Origin: Amycolatopsis sp. CA-128772
GTDB taxonomy: Bacteria; Actinomycetota; Actinomycetes; Mycobacteriales; Pseudonocardiaceae
DNA length: 64,000 nt
Reading direction: 5' to 3'
Assembly: GCF_002904295.1 (NCBI RefSeq)
Contig: NZ_PPHG01000080.1
Coordinates: 142,836-206,835 of the forward strand
Part shown: one piece after another, positions 24,933 through 33,050 of the stretch
Layout of the letters: each line of letters starts with the position of its first letter
Position numbering within the stretch: the stretch's first letter is position 1
Translations under genes and position numbers: made by a program
Notes under the pieces: model-generated
The model's database searches: none
What the model was told of the DNA's origin: nothing
Seen by the model: the letters and a program-made list of their open reading frames with translations, nothing else

Positions 24933-25317
24933 GAAACCGTCCCTCCTCTGCCGATCACCGCGACTCTAACACCGGCCCGCGCCGCCCATACACGGGTGAC
25001 CGGCGCCGGTGAAGGCCGTTCGTCGAATGTCCACGAAAATACGCAGACGGCCACCGGGAAAGGATCACGCGGGTTTCGCCGCCCGCCGTGATCGATTGAC
25101 GGGAAATGCGCAGTGCCATGTCCGGATGACGCTTGGTAGCAGTTATTTGTTCGGTCCTTTCGCTGGCCGGACCGGAATTCGGGGACGGCCGGGACGGCGT
25201 TCCCGACCGGCGGATCCGGGCTCGCGAAACGTGGGGTATCCTCCCCGGCCTGGCCGGAGTCCCCAGGGCAGTGCGGACTTCCGGCCGGCACTGTCGACGA
25301 CGACCTTCGGAGGAACG
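24933..25317. other. 385-base upstream region between metallochaperone and NOS genes
   Basis: No gene is supported here. The region holds both divergent promoters. It is less GC-rich around 25135-25160 (GCAGTTATTTGTTCGGTCC), the likeliest spot for a promoter. GGAAT (25174) and CGTT (25198) resemble SigR/SigH elements but are 19 bases apart, too far for the consensus. Confidence 0.45.
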
Positions 25318-25374
25318 GTGGATCTTTTCGTCGGGATGCAGATCGTGATTTCGGAGAGTGGGGAAGCGCGGTGA
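25318..25374 (+). CDS. 18-residue leader ORF overlapping the NO synthase start
   Basis: GTG start preceded by CTTCGGAGGAACG, a much better ribosome site than that of the next gene. It encodes VDLFVGMQIVISESGEAR and its TGA overlaps the NO synthase GTG as GTGA. The layout is that of a translationally coupled leader peptide. Translation is inferred from the ribosome site and the overlap. Confidence 0.55.
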   Translation: MDLFVGMQIVISESGEAR

Positions 25375-26525
25375 CGGTTACGCCCGAGCGGGTGACGCCC
25401 CCGCTGCCGCTTTACCCGCAGCGCGTCTCGGGGGAGCAGAGCGTCGATTCCGCGGAAGCGGAAGAATTCCTGGACCGGATGTTCGCCGAAGGGGCCGCGG
25501 AAGAGGGCGAGCGGTTCGAGACGCGGCTGGCCCGGGTCCGCGCGGAAATCCTGGAAACCGGCACCTACCGGCACACCCCGGCCGAGCTGGCGTACGGCGC
25601 GCGTGTCGCGTGGCGCAACTCGGCGCGCTGCATCGGCCGGCTGTACTGGCGCAGCCTCCGGATCCGCGACCGGCGCCGGGTGACCGATCCTGCCGCGATC
25701 GCCGGCGAGTGCGTCGCGCACCTGCGCCAGGCCACCCGCGGCGGCCGGATCCGCCCGACGGTCACCGTCTTCGCGCCGGACACGCCGGGCAAACCGGGGC
25801 CGCGTATCCACAACGAGCAGCTCATCCGCTACGCCGGGTACCGCCTCGACGACGGCTCGGTCCTCGGCGACCCGCGGTACGCCGCATTTACCGAGCAGGT
25901 GCGACGACTCGGCTGGCGGCCGCCGGAACGAGGGGGATCCTTCGACGTCCTGCCGCTGCTCGTGGAGGCCGAGCCGGGCGAGCCGCGGCTGTTCACGCTG
26001 CCGCCGGACGCCGTCCTGGAGGTCCCGCTGACCCACCCCGACCACCGCTGGTTCGCCGGGCTCGGGCTGCGCTGGCACGCCGTGCCGGCGATCAGCACCA
26101 TGCCGCTGGAGATCGGCGGCGTCACCTACCCCGCCGCGCCGTTCAACGGCTGGTACCTCGGCACCGAGATCGGCGCCCGGAACCTGGCCGACGAGCAGCG
26201 CTACGACCTGCTGCCGGTCGTCGCCGAGCTGATGGGCCTGGACACCGCGTCCGAGCGGACGCTGTGGCGCGACCGGGCGCTGGTGGAGCTGACCCTGGCG
26301 GTGCAGCACTCCTTCGACGCGGCCGGCGTCACCCTGGCCGACCACCACACCGAGTCGCACCGGTTCCTGTCCCACCTGGAACGGGAGGAGCGGGCCGGCC
26401 GCCGGTGCCCGGCCGACTGGAGCTGGATCGTGCCGCCGGTGTCCGGCGGGCAGACGGCGGTGTTCCACCGCTACTACGACGAGCCCGACCCCGCGGAGCG
26501 TCCGGCGTTCCTGCCGCCGGGATGA
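25371..26525 (+). CDS. nos: bacterial nitric oxide synthase, oxygenase only
   Basis: 384 residues, GTG start. The proximal heme ligand is C87 in VAWRNSARCIGRLYWR, the invariant NOS motif. Further NOS segments are PRIHNEQLIRYAGY, the substrate-side PAAPFNGWYLGTEIGARN and LWRDRALVELTLAVQHSF, then the pterin/dimer region VTLADHHTESHRFLSHLE and ADWSWIVPPVSGGQTAVFHRYY. Like other bacterial NOSs it lacks a reductase domain and must borrow electrons. It converts arginine to citrulline and NO, used for nitration or stress protection. A flavodoxin-domain gene lies 88 bases downstream. Start overlap with the leader ORF suggests translational coupling. Confidence 0.95.
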   Translation: MTVTPERVTPPLPLYPQRVSGEQSVDSAEAEEFLDRMFAEGAAEEGERFETRLARVRAEILETGTYRHTPAELAYGARVAWRNSARCIGRLYWRSLRIRDRRRVTDPAAIAGECVAHLRQATRGGRIRPTVTVFAPDTPGKPGPRIHNEQLIRYAGYRLDDGSVLGDPRYAAFTEQVRRLGWRPPERGGSFDVLPLLVEAEPGEPRLFTLPPDAVLEVPLTHPDHRWFAGLGLRWHAVPAISTMPLEIGGVTYPAAPFNGWYLGTEIGARNLADEQRYDLLPVVAELMGLDTASERTLWRDRALVELTLAVQHSFDAAGVTLADHHTESHRFLSHLEREERAGRRCPADWSWIVPPVSGGQTAVFHRYYDEPDPAERPAFLPPG

Positions 26526-26613
26526 GAAACGGAGAGTAGCGTGCGAGCGCCCGTTCGGCGGATCGTGTGCAACCCACGGGGCAAACCGGCCCCGGAAGCC
26601 CGACAATGGGCGC

Positions 26614-27120
26614 ATGACCGCAGTCCTCGTCGCCTACGCCGGGCGTCACGGCGGAACCCGGCAGATCGCCGAGGTGATCGCCGCCGAACTCGGCGCGGCG
26701 GGCCTGTCCGTCGACGTGCGCGACGCCGCCGACGTGGCCGGAGTGGAGGGCTACGCCGCGGTCGTCGTCGGCAGCGCCCTGTACTACCACCGGTGGCGGC
26801 CGGAGGCCGTCCGGTTGCTGGAGCGCAACGCCCGGGCGCTCGCCGAGCGTCCGGTGTGGCTGTTCCACAGCGGACCGTGCGGCCCCGGCGCGGCCTCGCA
26901 CCAGGTCAGCCTGCCGTCGAACGTGGCGCTGCTGGCCGCGCGCATCGACGCGGAGCGCACCGCCACCTTCGGCGGCAAGCTCGACCCGGCGACCGTGCGC
27001 GGCCTGATCCCGCGGCTGCTGGCGTCCGGCCGGCGGGCCGGCGACTTCCGCGACTGGGACCGGATCAAGGCCTGGGCCCGGGACGTCGGCCGCCGGGTCC
27101 GCACCCGCGTCGCGCTCTGA
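26614..27120 (+). CDS. flavodoxin-domain protein, candidate NOS electron donor
   Basis: 168 residues, ATG start. VLVAYAGRHGGTRQIAEVIA is the FMN phosphate loop of flavodoxins. AAVVVGSALYYHRWRPEAV and VWLFHSGPCGPG form the isoalloxazine-side loops of the Flavodoxin_5/HemG-like family (PF12724). Such proteins either carry electrons or act like protoporphyrinogen oxidase. Position 88 bases downstream of an NO synthase that lacks a reductase domain makes an electron-donor role attractive, as flavodoxins support Bacillus NOS. A HemG-like role unrelated to NOS remains possible because similar genes are scattered in actinobacteria. Confidence 0.82.
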   Translation: MTAVLVAYAGRHGGTRQIAEVIAAELGAAGLSVDVRDAADVAGVEGYAAVVVGSALYYHRWRPEAVRLLERNARALAERPVWLFHSGPCGPGAASHQVSLPSNVALLAARIDAERTATFGGKLDPATVRGLIPRLLASGRRAGDFRDWDRIKAWARDVGRRVRTRVAL

Positions 27121-27198
27121 CACCTTGCCCGCCCGGGGTGGTGGGTGCTAAACCGTGCCTGAGGTCTTCCGGTGGGAAACCGACGGAACGGGGCGAAC

Positions 27199-28479
27199 GT
27201 GACGGATCCGCGACCAGGGAAAGCGCTTACCTCCGACCAGCGCAACGCGTTCCTCGCGGCGCTGCTCGGCTGGAGCATGGACTCGTTCGACTACTTCCTC
27301 GTCGTCTTCGTCCTGGCGGACATCGCGAAGGACAAGTCGTTCGGCGCCACGGCCACCCAGCTGGCGTTCATCACGACGGCGACGCTGGTGATGCGCCCGG
27401 TCGGCGCTCTCCTGTTCGGCCTGTGGGCCGACCGCGTGGGCCGCCGGATCCCGCTGATGGTGGACGTCCTGCTGTATTCGGTGGCCGGCCTGCTGTGCGC
27501 GTTCGCCCCGAACTTCACGGTGCTGCTCCTGCTGCGGTTCGTCTACGGCGTCGGCATGGGCGGCGAGTGGGGCCTCGGCGCGGCGCTGGCGATGGAGAAG
27601 ATCCCGGTGGCCCGCCGCGGGTTCTTCTCGGGCCTGCTGCAGGTGGGTTATTCGATCGGCTACCTGCTGGCGGCGCTGGCGTACCTGCTGTTCCACTCGG
27701 GCCTCGGCCTGCAGTGGCGCTGGATCTTCGTGCTGAGCATCTTCCCGGCCCTGATCAGCCTCCTGATCCGGGCCCGCGTCCGCGAGTCGGAGGTGTGGGA
27801 GGCGGCGCGCGAGAAGCTGCGGGTGACGCGGACATCGGTGAAGGACATCCTCCTGAGCCCGAAGGTGATCCGCCGCTTCGGGTACCTGATCCTGCTGATG
27901 ACGGCGTTCAACTGGATGAGCCACGGAACCCAGGACGTGTACCCGGGTTTCCTGAAGGCCCACGAAAACGGCGGCGCGGGCCTGACCGCGGCGACGAGCA
28001 CGTGGATAGCGGTGCTGTACAACATCGGAGCGATCATCGGGGGTTTGACGTTCGGAACGCTGTCGGAGAGATTGGGCCGCCGCCGGACAATCGTGACGGC
28101 GGCCGTGCTGGGCCTGCCGGTGATCCCGATCTTCGCGTTCGACCACGGCGCGGGAATGCTGGCCCTGGGCTCGTTCCTGATGCAGATCATGGTCCAGGGG
28201 GCGTGGGGAGTGATCCCGGCGCACCTGACGGAGATGTCCCCGGACGCGATCCGCGGGTTCTACCCGGGGGTGACTTACCAGCTGGGAAACCTGCTGGCGG
28301 CGTTGAACCTGCCGATCCAGCAGGCGATCGCGGAGTCCCACGGGTACACGTCGGCTCTGGTGTGGACGGTGGTCCCGGGGCTGATCGCGGTGGCGGTGCT
28401 GACGGCGATCGGGAAGGAGGCGAAGGGAATCCGGTTCGGCGAGTCGGCGGTGGCTACGGCGCCGGCGGATTCGAAGTGA
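27199..28479 (+). CDS. MFS symporter, sialate/carboxylate:H+ (SHS)-like
   Basis: 426 residues from the GTG at 27199; an in-frame GTG at 27172 with TGAGG upstream is an alternative start. Twelve helices. The first, LLGWSMDSFDYFLVVFVLADIA, is the SHS-family signature (NanT/JEN1 type). LWADRVGRRIPLMVDV is motif A and GVGMGGEWGLG lies in helix 4. SHS carriers import organic acids such as lactate, pyruvate or sialic acid. A secreted sialidase gene lies 4.6 kb away but on the other strand and outside this operon, so sialic acid uptake is only a possibility. Confidence 0.88.
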   Translation: MTDPRPGKALTSDQRNAFLAALLGWSMDSFDYFLVVFVLADIAKDKSFGATATQLAFITTATLVMRPVGALLFGLWADRVGRRIPLMVDVLLYSVAGLLCAFAPNFTVLLLLRFVYGVGMGGEWGLGAALAMEKIPVARRGFFSGLLQVGYSIGYLLAALAYLLFHSGLGLQWRWIFVLSIFPALISLLIRARVRESEVWEAAREKLRVTRTSVKDILLSPKVIRRFGYLILLMTAFNWMSHGTQDVYPGFLKAHENGGAGLTAATSTWIAVLYNIGAIIGGLTFGTLSERLGRRRTIVTAAVLGLPVIPIFAFDHGAGMLALGSFLMQIMVQGAWGVIPAHLTEMSPDAIRGFYPGVTYQLGNLLAALNLPIQQAIAESHGYTSALVWTVVPGLIAVAVLTAIGKEAKGIRFGESAVATAPADSK

Positions 28480-28485
28480 GCGGTG

Positions 28486-30327
28486 CTACGGCAGGTCGCT
28501 AATCTCGCCGGAGTCCTCTTGACCGGCGAACCAAGGGAGTAATGCTGCGTCGACTGCTTCCTTATCGACATTCGCCGAATTTCTCAGACCGTGGTATGTC
28601 GCGAAAACCACGGAGGCTTCGCGTGTCTCGATCGCGTGGTGGGCCAGGCCGTTCAGCTGCTCGGAATCCAGCTTCTCACCCGCCGCCCAGGTGACTGCCG
28701 TGATCGTTCCCTGTTCACCGTTGACGATGGCGAACAGACCGAGGTGGTAGAGGTCTGCCGATCGGTCTACGTCGGCGAGGGTCACCACCGTCGCAAGGGT
28801 TGCCTCCACGTCCCCGTCGGTGATGGCGCGGCGCGCGAGGTCTGAAAGGTCGTCGAAGCGACCTGCGAGGGAAAGGGCGACCGAAGCGCCGAGCATGATC
28901 CCCTGGTGGCCGGACCGCGCGCCGTTCCAGAAGATGTCCACTACTTCCTGATAGCGGCCCAGCTTGCTGATGGGGAAGGCGACCAGCCTGACTGCCGCCT
29001 CGTCCCCGGCTTCGGAAGCGCGGCGGAAGCACCGCTCGGCGACGTCGAACCGGCCTGCGTCGTAGGCGGCTGTACCGATCGCCGTGACACCTCGGTCAGA
29101 ACTCAACGAGAACAAGGCGTCCCATGTGCGATCGGGGACCGGAGAGCCGCCCAGCGGGCTGCCGCCGTCCTGCGTCCGGTCGACCAGGTAGTCCGAAGCC
29201 AGGTATGTCCCGTCGGCCCGCGGCTGAAGGCACGAGCTGGCTCCCAGCACCGGTCGGGCCGCCCAATCCAACCCTTCGGCAATCGAGGGGAGATCGGGCC
29301 GCTCGCACCACAGCGCAGGGAGGTAATCGCGGTACAGCTGAGCCAGTGTGGTTGCCGGGACGGCCTCGGCGTACCCTGCCCGCCGGCAGTCGACCGCCGC
29401 GCTGATCAGCGCTTGGCCCACGTAGAACAGCGGGTCGTCACCGACAGACCACCGTTCCAGCATTGGAGTGCCCGCGGCGAGGTATTCCGCAAAGCCCTCG
29501 GAGGCCGCGAGCGCGCGGTCGATGCGAGGATCACCCGCCTGTGCGGTCTTCGCCCGCTCCTGCTCGGTGTCCGTCAGGCGCTGATCGATCGCGATCAAGT
29601 GGCTCGGCGGGATGCTCGCGATCAGATCGGCCGCAGCCCTGTTGATCGCCCCCTCCGCGCGGAAGGCAGCGAGTTCGTGGTCGCGGATCGTGGCGACTGC
29701 GCACACCGAGGGCGCCAGCCGCTGGAGCAACTCCACATCGAGTCCACCGGAGACGAGGAAGCGCTCGAGGTCGTCGAGCCAGATCACGGTGTCCGTGAGG
29801 CCGGACTCGGCGATCTGCCGCAACGCCGGGCCGTCGACGGGCACCAGCAGATCATGGCCCGGCCGCAATCGCCGCACCGCCTCGGCCGCCGCGCGGCTTT
29901 TGCCCGCGGCGGCGCGGCCGTGCAACAGCACGAGACCGCCGCAGGCGATCGCCCACTCCAGGTCCTCGTCGCGGTCGCGGGGTACATACCGGGGAAGGGC
30001 CTGGCCGTCCGACGTACCCACCGCCCGCTTCACCCGCAGGGCCAGCAACGGGACATCGGCCACTTTCGGCAGCCGATCGCCGTCGAGGTGCAAAGCCCGG
30101 CCCACGTGGACACTGCGCGAGACCACCGGTTCCGGACGCTGCCTCCGCAGATCGAAGAGCGAAAAACCCACCGCCACGAGCGCAGCGACCCAACTCAGAC
30201 CCTCGAGCGTCTTCCGAACCGGCCCACCATCCGCCACCAGCCAGCTCAACCAGCCGAGCCGCAGCGCCACCACAAGCACGACCGGAACCACAACGAGCAA
30301 GCCACGGCGAACCCAGCGGGACTTCAC
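28486..30327 (-). CDS. membrane-anchored STAND-like P-loop NTPase with repeat C-terminus
   Basis: 613 residues from a GTG in a GTGA overlap with the response-regulator stop. Two N-terminal membrane helices (about 9-31 and 43-59) are followed by RRQRPEP. The P-loop is GRAAAGKS (137-144) and Walker B VIWLDDLERF (181-190), with a sensor-like VCAVATIRDHE. From about 400 come helical repeats resembling TPR/Sel1: AAYDAGRFDVAERCFRRASE, AVRLVAFPISKLGRYQEVVD, and more. I do not recognise a named family. The design (membrane anchor, STAND-type ATPase, repeat sensor) and coupling to a two-component system suggest an envelope stress or conflict sensor. Confidence 0.7.
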   Translation of the reverse strand: MKSRWVRRGLLVVVPVVLVVALRLGWLSWLVADGGPVRKTLEGLSWVAALVAVGFSLFDLRRQRPEPVVSRSVHVGRALHLDGDRLPKVADVPLLALRVKRAVGTSDGQALPRYVPRDRDEDLEWAIACGGLVLLHGRAAAGKSRAAAEAVRRLRPGHDLLVPVDGPALRQIAESGLTDTVIWLDDLERFLVSGGLDVELLQRLAPSVCAVATIRDHELAAFRAEGAINRAAADLIASIPPSHLIAIDQRLTDTEQERAKTAQAGDPRIDRALAASEGFAEYLAAGTPMLERWSVGDDPLFYVGQALISAAVDCRRAGYAEAVPATTLAQLYRDYLPALWCERPDLPSIAEGLDWAARPVLGASSCLQPRADGTYLASDYLVDRTQDGGSPLGGSPVPDRTWDALFSLSSDRGVTAIGTAAYDAGRFDVAERCFRRASEAGDEAAVRLVAFPISKLGRYQEVVDIFWNGARSGHQGIMLGASVALSLAGRFDDLSDLARRAITDGDVEATLATVVTLADVDRSADLYHLGLFAIVNGEQGTITAVTWAAGEKLDSEQLNGLAHHAIETREASVVFATYHGLRNSANVDKEAVDAALLPWFAGQEDSGEISDLP

Positions 30328-30983
30328 GGCGTCACAAGCGCCGCTTCATAAGCGAAAATCGTCAACTGCACCCGGTTCGAAACATCCAGCTTCGCAAAAG
30401 CTCGCGTGATATGCGTCTTCACCGTGGCTTCGCTCAAAAAGAACTCCCCGGCGATTTCCGCATTGGGCTTCCCCTGAGCCACAGCCGTGACGATCTCCCG
30501 CTCCCGCTCGCTCAGCAACCCCAGCTTCACCTGCGCCCGAGCCCGCCGCGGGTTCACCCTCCCCGCCACGAACTGGCCGATCAGCTGCTTCGTCATCCGG
30601 GGCGACAACATCGCGTCGCCGTTCGCCACCACCCGGACGCCTTCGATGATCTCCTGCGGTGAGCCCTCCTTCAGCAGGAACCCGCTCGCGCCCGCCGCCA
30701 AGGCCTCGAACACGTACTCGTCCAGGTCGAACGTCGTCAGGATCAGGACCTTCGGCGGGCGGGGCTGGGCCAGGACCGCCGCCGTGGCCACCAGGCCGTT
30801 CATGCGGCGCATGCGGATGTCCATGATCACCACGTCCGGTGCGTGGCGCGCCACCTGGTGGACCGCTTCGTCGCCGTCGCCGGCTTCGGCCACCACCTGG
30901 AGGTCCTGGGTGCTGCCCAGGATCATGGACAGCCCGGTGCGGACCAGCGGGTCGTCGTCGACGAGCAGTACGCGCACGCTCAC
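30324..30983 (-). CDS. NarL/LuxR-type response regulator
   Basis: 219 residues, GTG start. The receiver domain has the acidic pocket VDDD (8-11), phosphoacceptor D55 in VVIMDIRM and the GASGFLLK lysine region. The output domain contains LSEREREIVTAVAQGKPNAEIAGEFFLSEATVKTHI in pieces, a LuxR helix-turn-helix. The partner kinase gene ends 9 bases upstream, and the next gene, the membrane NTPase, starts inside this gene's stop. All three are therefore very probably one operon, with the regulator perhaps controlling it. Confidence 0.94.
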   Translation of the reverse strand: MSVRVLLVDDDPLVRTGLSMILGSTQDLQVVAEAGDGDEAVHQVARHAPDVVIMDIRMRRMNGLVATAAVLAQPRPPKVLILTTFDLDEYVFEALAAGASGFLLKEGSPQEIIEGVRVVANGDAMLSPRMTKQLIGQFVAGRVNPRRARAQVKLGLLSEREREIVTAVAQGKPNAEIAGEFFLSEATVKTHITRAFAKLDVSNRVQLTIFAYEAALVTP

Positions 30984-30992
30984 CCGCCCATG

Positions 30993-32192
30993 CTAGGGCG
31001 CCGGGGCCACCCACGGCAGCCAGGCCCGCAGCGCGAACGTCCGCTCGTCCACCGGGCCCGCCGACAGCGTGCCGCCGAGCAGGGAAATGCGCTCGTTGAC
31101 GCCGGTGAGGCCGGTGCCCGAACCCGGTGACGGCACCGGGTGGGGCGGCCGCGGGTTGGCGACCTCGAGCGACAGCCCCGCGCCCGGGCCGCCGCGGACC
31201 AGGACCTCCGCCGGTGCCCCCGGTGCGTGCCGCAGCACGTTCGTCAATGCCTCCTGGAGGATCCGGTACGCCGCCGTGCCGAGCGGGGCCGGGGCCGCCG
31301 ATGCCTGATCGAGCAGGATCGTCACGTTGACCGCCAGGCCGGCCCGGCGCGCGCCGGTGACCAGGTCGGGGATGTCCGCCAGGGTCGGCTGGGGCGGCTC
31401 GGCCGGGCCGCCCGGGGGACGGTCGGCGAACCCGGTGCTGCGCAGCACGCCGATCACCTGACGCAGGTCGTCGAGCGACTGCCGGGCCGTCGTCCGCACC
31501 GTCTTGGCCGCCTCCGCCGCGTCCGGCGTCGTCGCGGCGGTGACCTCCAACGCACCCGCCTGCAGCGAAAGCAGCGACAGCCGGTGCCCGAGGACGTCGT
31601 GCATCTCACGGGCGATCCGCGCCTGCTCCTCCCGGCGCGCCATCCGGTCGCGCAGGGCCTCCTGCTCGGCGACCCGGCGGCGCGTCTCGGCGAGGCTGTG
31701 CCGGACGATCCCGGTGGTGAGCGGGACCGCGGTGAACAGCAGCGCGGTCAGCAGCACCCCGGCGATCCCGGCCGCGGTGGTCTCGGTCGAGAGCCACGCC
31801 TGGGCGATCGACAGCTCCGGGTGCCGGCCCGCGTCGCGCCAGACCGCGAGCCCGGTCGCCGCGAACACCAGCGTCGCCGCGCTCCAGCGCCACCACCCGA
31901 CAAACCGCGCGGTGAGCGCGGCGAGGGCGATCAGCGCGGCCATCGAGTCGCCGGGCAGCAGCAGCGGCGGGACCAGCGCGAGGGCGGTGACGAGCAGCGG
32001 CCAGCGGTGCCGCCAGACCAGCATCACGGCGACGCCGATGCCGGCGGACCAGCCGAGCATCCCCAGCACCGTGGTGTTCGTGGCGTCGCTGCCCGGCACC
32101 GAGCTGTCCAGTGCGACGTTGACCGTGCTGCTCAGCACGCCCGCCGCCACGGCCAGCACGGTGTAGAGCACGCGAAGCACGGACCGTCCCAT
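30993..32192 (-). CDS. NarL-type sensor histidine kinase
   Basis: 399 residues. Four to five membrane helices fill residues 1-165 with almost no extracellular domain, so the signal is probably sensed within the membrane. A coiled segment (RHSLAETRRRVAEQEALRD) leads to the HisKA_3 box AREMHDVLGHRLS with the phosphorylated histidine at about H198. The ATPase domain follows, with RILQEALTNVLRHA (N-box) and GTGLTGVNERISLLGG (G-box). It is divergent from the MmpS-like gene. Kinases of this layout often answer to cell-envelope stress; that is inference. Confidence 0.92.
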   Translation of the reverse strand: MGRSVLRVLYTVLAVAAGVLSSTVNVALDSSVPGSDATNTTVLGMLGWSAGIGVAVMLVWRHRWPLLVTALALVPPLLLPGDSMAALIALAALTARFVGWWRWSAATLVFAATGLAVWRDAGRHPELSIAQAWLSTETTAAGIAGVLLTALLFTAVPLTTGIVRHSLAETRRRVAEQEALRDRMARREEQARIAREMHDVLGHRLSLLSLQAGALEVTAATTPDAAEAAKTVRTTARQSLDDLRQVIGVLRSTGFADRPPGGPAEPPQPTLADIPDLVTGARRAGLAVNVTILLDQASAAPAPLGTAAYRILQEALTNVLRHAPGAPAEVLVRGGPGAGLSLEVANPRPPHPVPSPGSGTGLTGVNERISLLGGTLSAGPVDERTFALRAWLPWVAPAP

Positions 32193-32361
32193 GGGGGAAG
32201 CCTACGAGGCGGCACCCACCGGACCATCAGCTGTTCCGCTTGTCCGCCCCGCGGCCGATGACGACTTTCGTCGTACCGGATCGAGGCCCGCGGATGACGC
32301 GGGGCACCCCGCGCCGCTGGTTTCCTTCTCGCCGTCAAGCAGAGGTGAAAGGACAACCCCG

Positions 32362-32970
32362 ATGACCGACTACCCCCCGATCCAGCAGTACCCCGCGCCG
32401 CAGGCCGCCCCGCCGCGCAACGGCCTGGGCACGGCCGGCTTCGTCCTCGGCCTCGTCGGGCTGGTGGTCTCGCCGATCCCGCTGGCCGGCGTGGTCGCGT
32501 GGCCGCTCGCGGTGCTCGGCCTGATCCTGTCGGCGGTCGGCCTGGCCCGGGTGCGGTCCGGGAAGGCGACGAACAAGGGCCTCACCATCGCCGGCGTCGT
32601 CGTGTCGTTGCTCGCCCTGGTCGTCAGCGTCCTGTGGGCGGTGGTGATCGGCAAGGCGATCAGCGACGTCAACGAGCAGGCGACCCAGCACCACACCATC
32701 GTCTACCAGGTGAGTGGGGACGCGAAGGCGGTCGACGTCGCCTACACCACCTTCGACCGGAACACGATCCTGATCAACACCGAGACCTCGGCCCCGCTGC
32801 CGTGGACCAAGACCGTCGAAGCCACCGGGTTCCTCGCCGGAGCCCAGTTCACCGCGACCGCCGGGCCGGACGGCGGCTCGGTCACCTGCAAGGTCGTCGT
32901 CGACGGCAAGCAGGCCAAGACCGCGACCGCGTCCGGCCCGGCGGCCGTGGCCGGCTGCACCGGCTTCTGA
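32362..32970 (+). CDS. DUF4190 plus MmpS-like membrane protein
   Basis: 202 residues, ATG start after AGAGGTGAAAGGA. A proline-rich N-terminus (YPPIQQYPAPQAAPP) precedes two membrane helices with the DUF4190 pattern (GTAGFVLGLVGLVVSP, then GLILSAVGLARVRSGKATNK). A third helix leads to an extracellular MmpS-like domain: IVYQVSGDAKAVDVAYTTFD, APLPWTKTVEA, and two cysteines (SVTCKVVVDG and AGCTGF) that likely pair. MmpS proteins assist lipid or siderophore export. It is divergent from the histidine kinase gene and may be its target. Confidence 0.85.
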   Translation: MTDYPPIQQYPAPQAAPPRNGLGTAGFVLGLVGLVVSPIPLAGVVAWPLAVLGLILSAVGLARVRSGKATNKGLTIAGVVVSLLALVVSVLWAVVIGKAISDVNEQATQHHTIVYQVSGDAKAVDVAYTTFDRNTILINTETSAPLPWTKTVEATGFLAGAQFTATAGPDGGSVTCKVVVDGKQAKTATASGPAAVAGCTGF

Positions 32971-33011
32971 CCGCCGCGCCGCCCGGTCGAGGGGGCCGGG
33001 CGGCCCGGCGG

Positions 33012-33048
33012 GGAGTGGGGACCCGGCCCGGGGGCGGGTCCCCACTCC
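33012..33048. terminator. bidirectional terminator hairpin, perfect 14-bp stem
   Basis: GGAGTGGGGACCCG (33012-33025) pairs perfectly with CGGGTCCCCACTCC (33035-33048) around a 9-base loop. It lies between two convergent genes, 41 bases after one stop and 3 bases before the other, and can serve both strands. Confidence 0.82.
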
Positions 33049-33050
33049 GC

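Noticed and set aside
25174..25201. Possible SigR/SigH promoter (GGAAT...CGTT) upstream of nos
   Set aside because: The elements are 19 bases apart to CGTT, longer than the consensus spacing, and they lie over 100 bases from the leader ORF.
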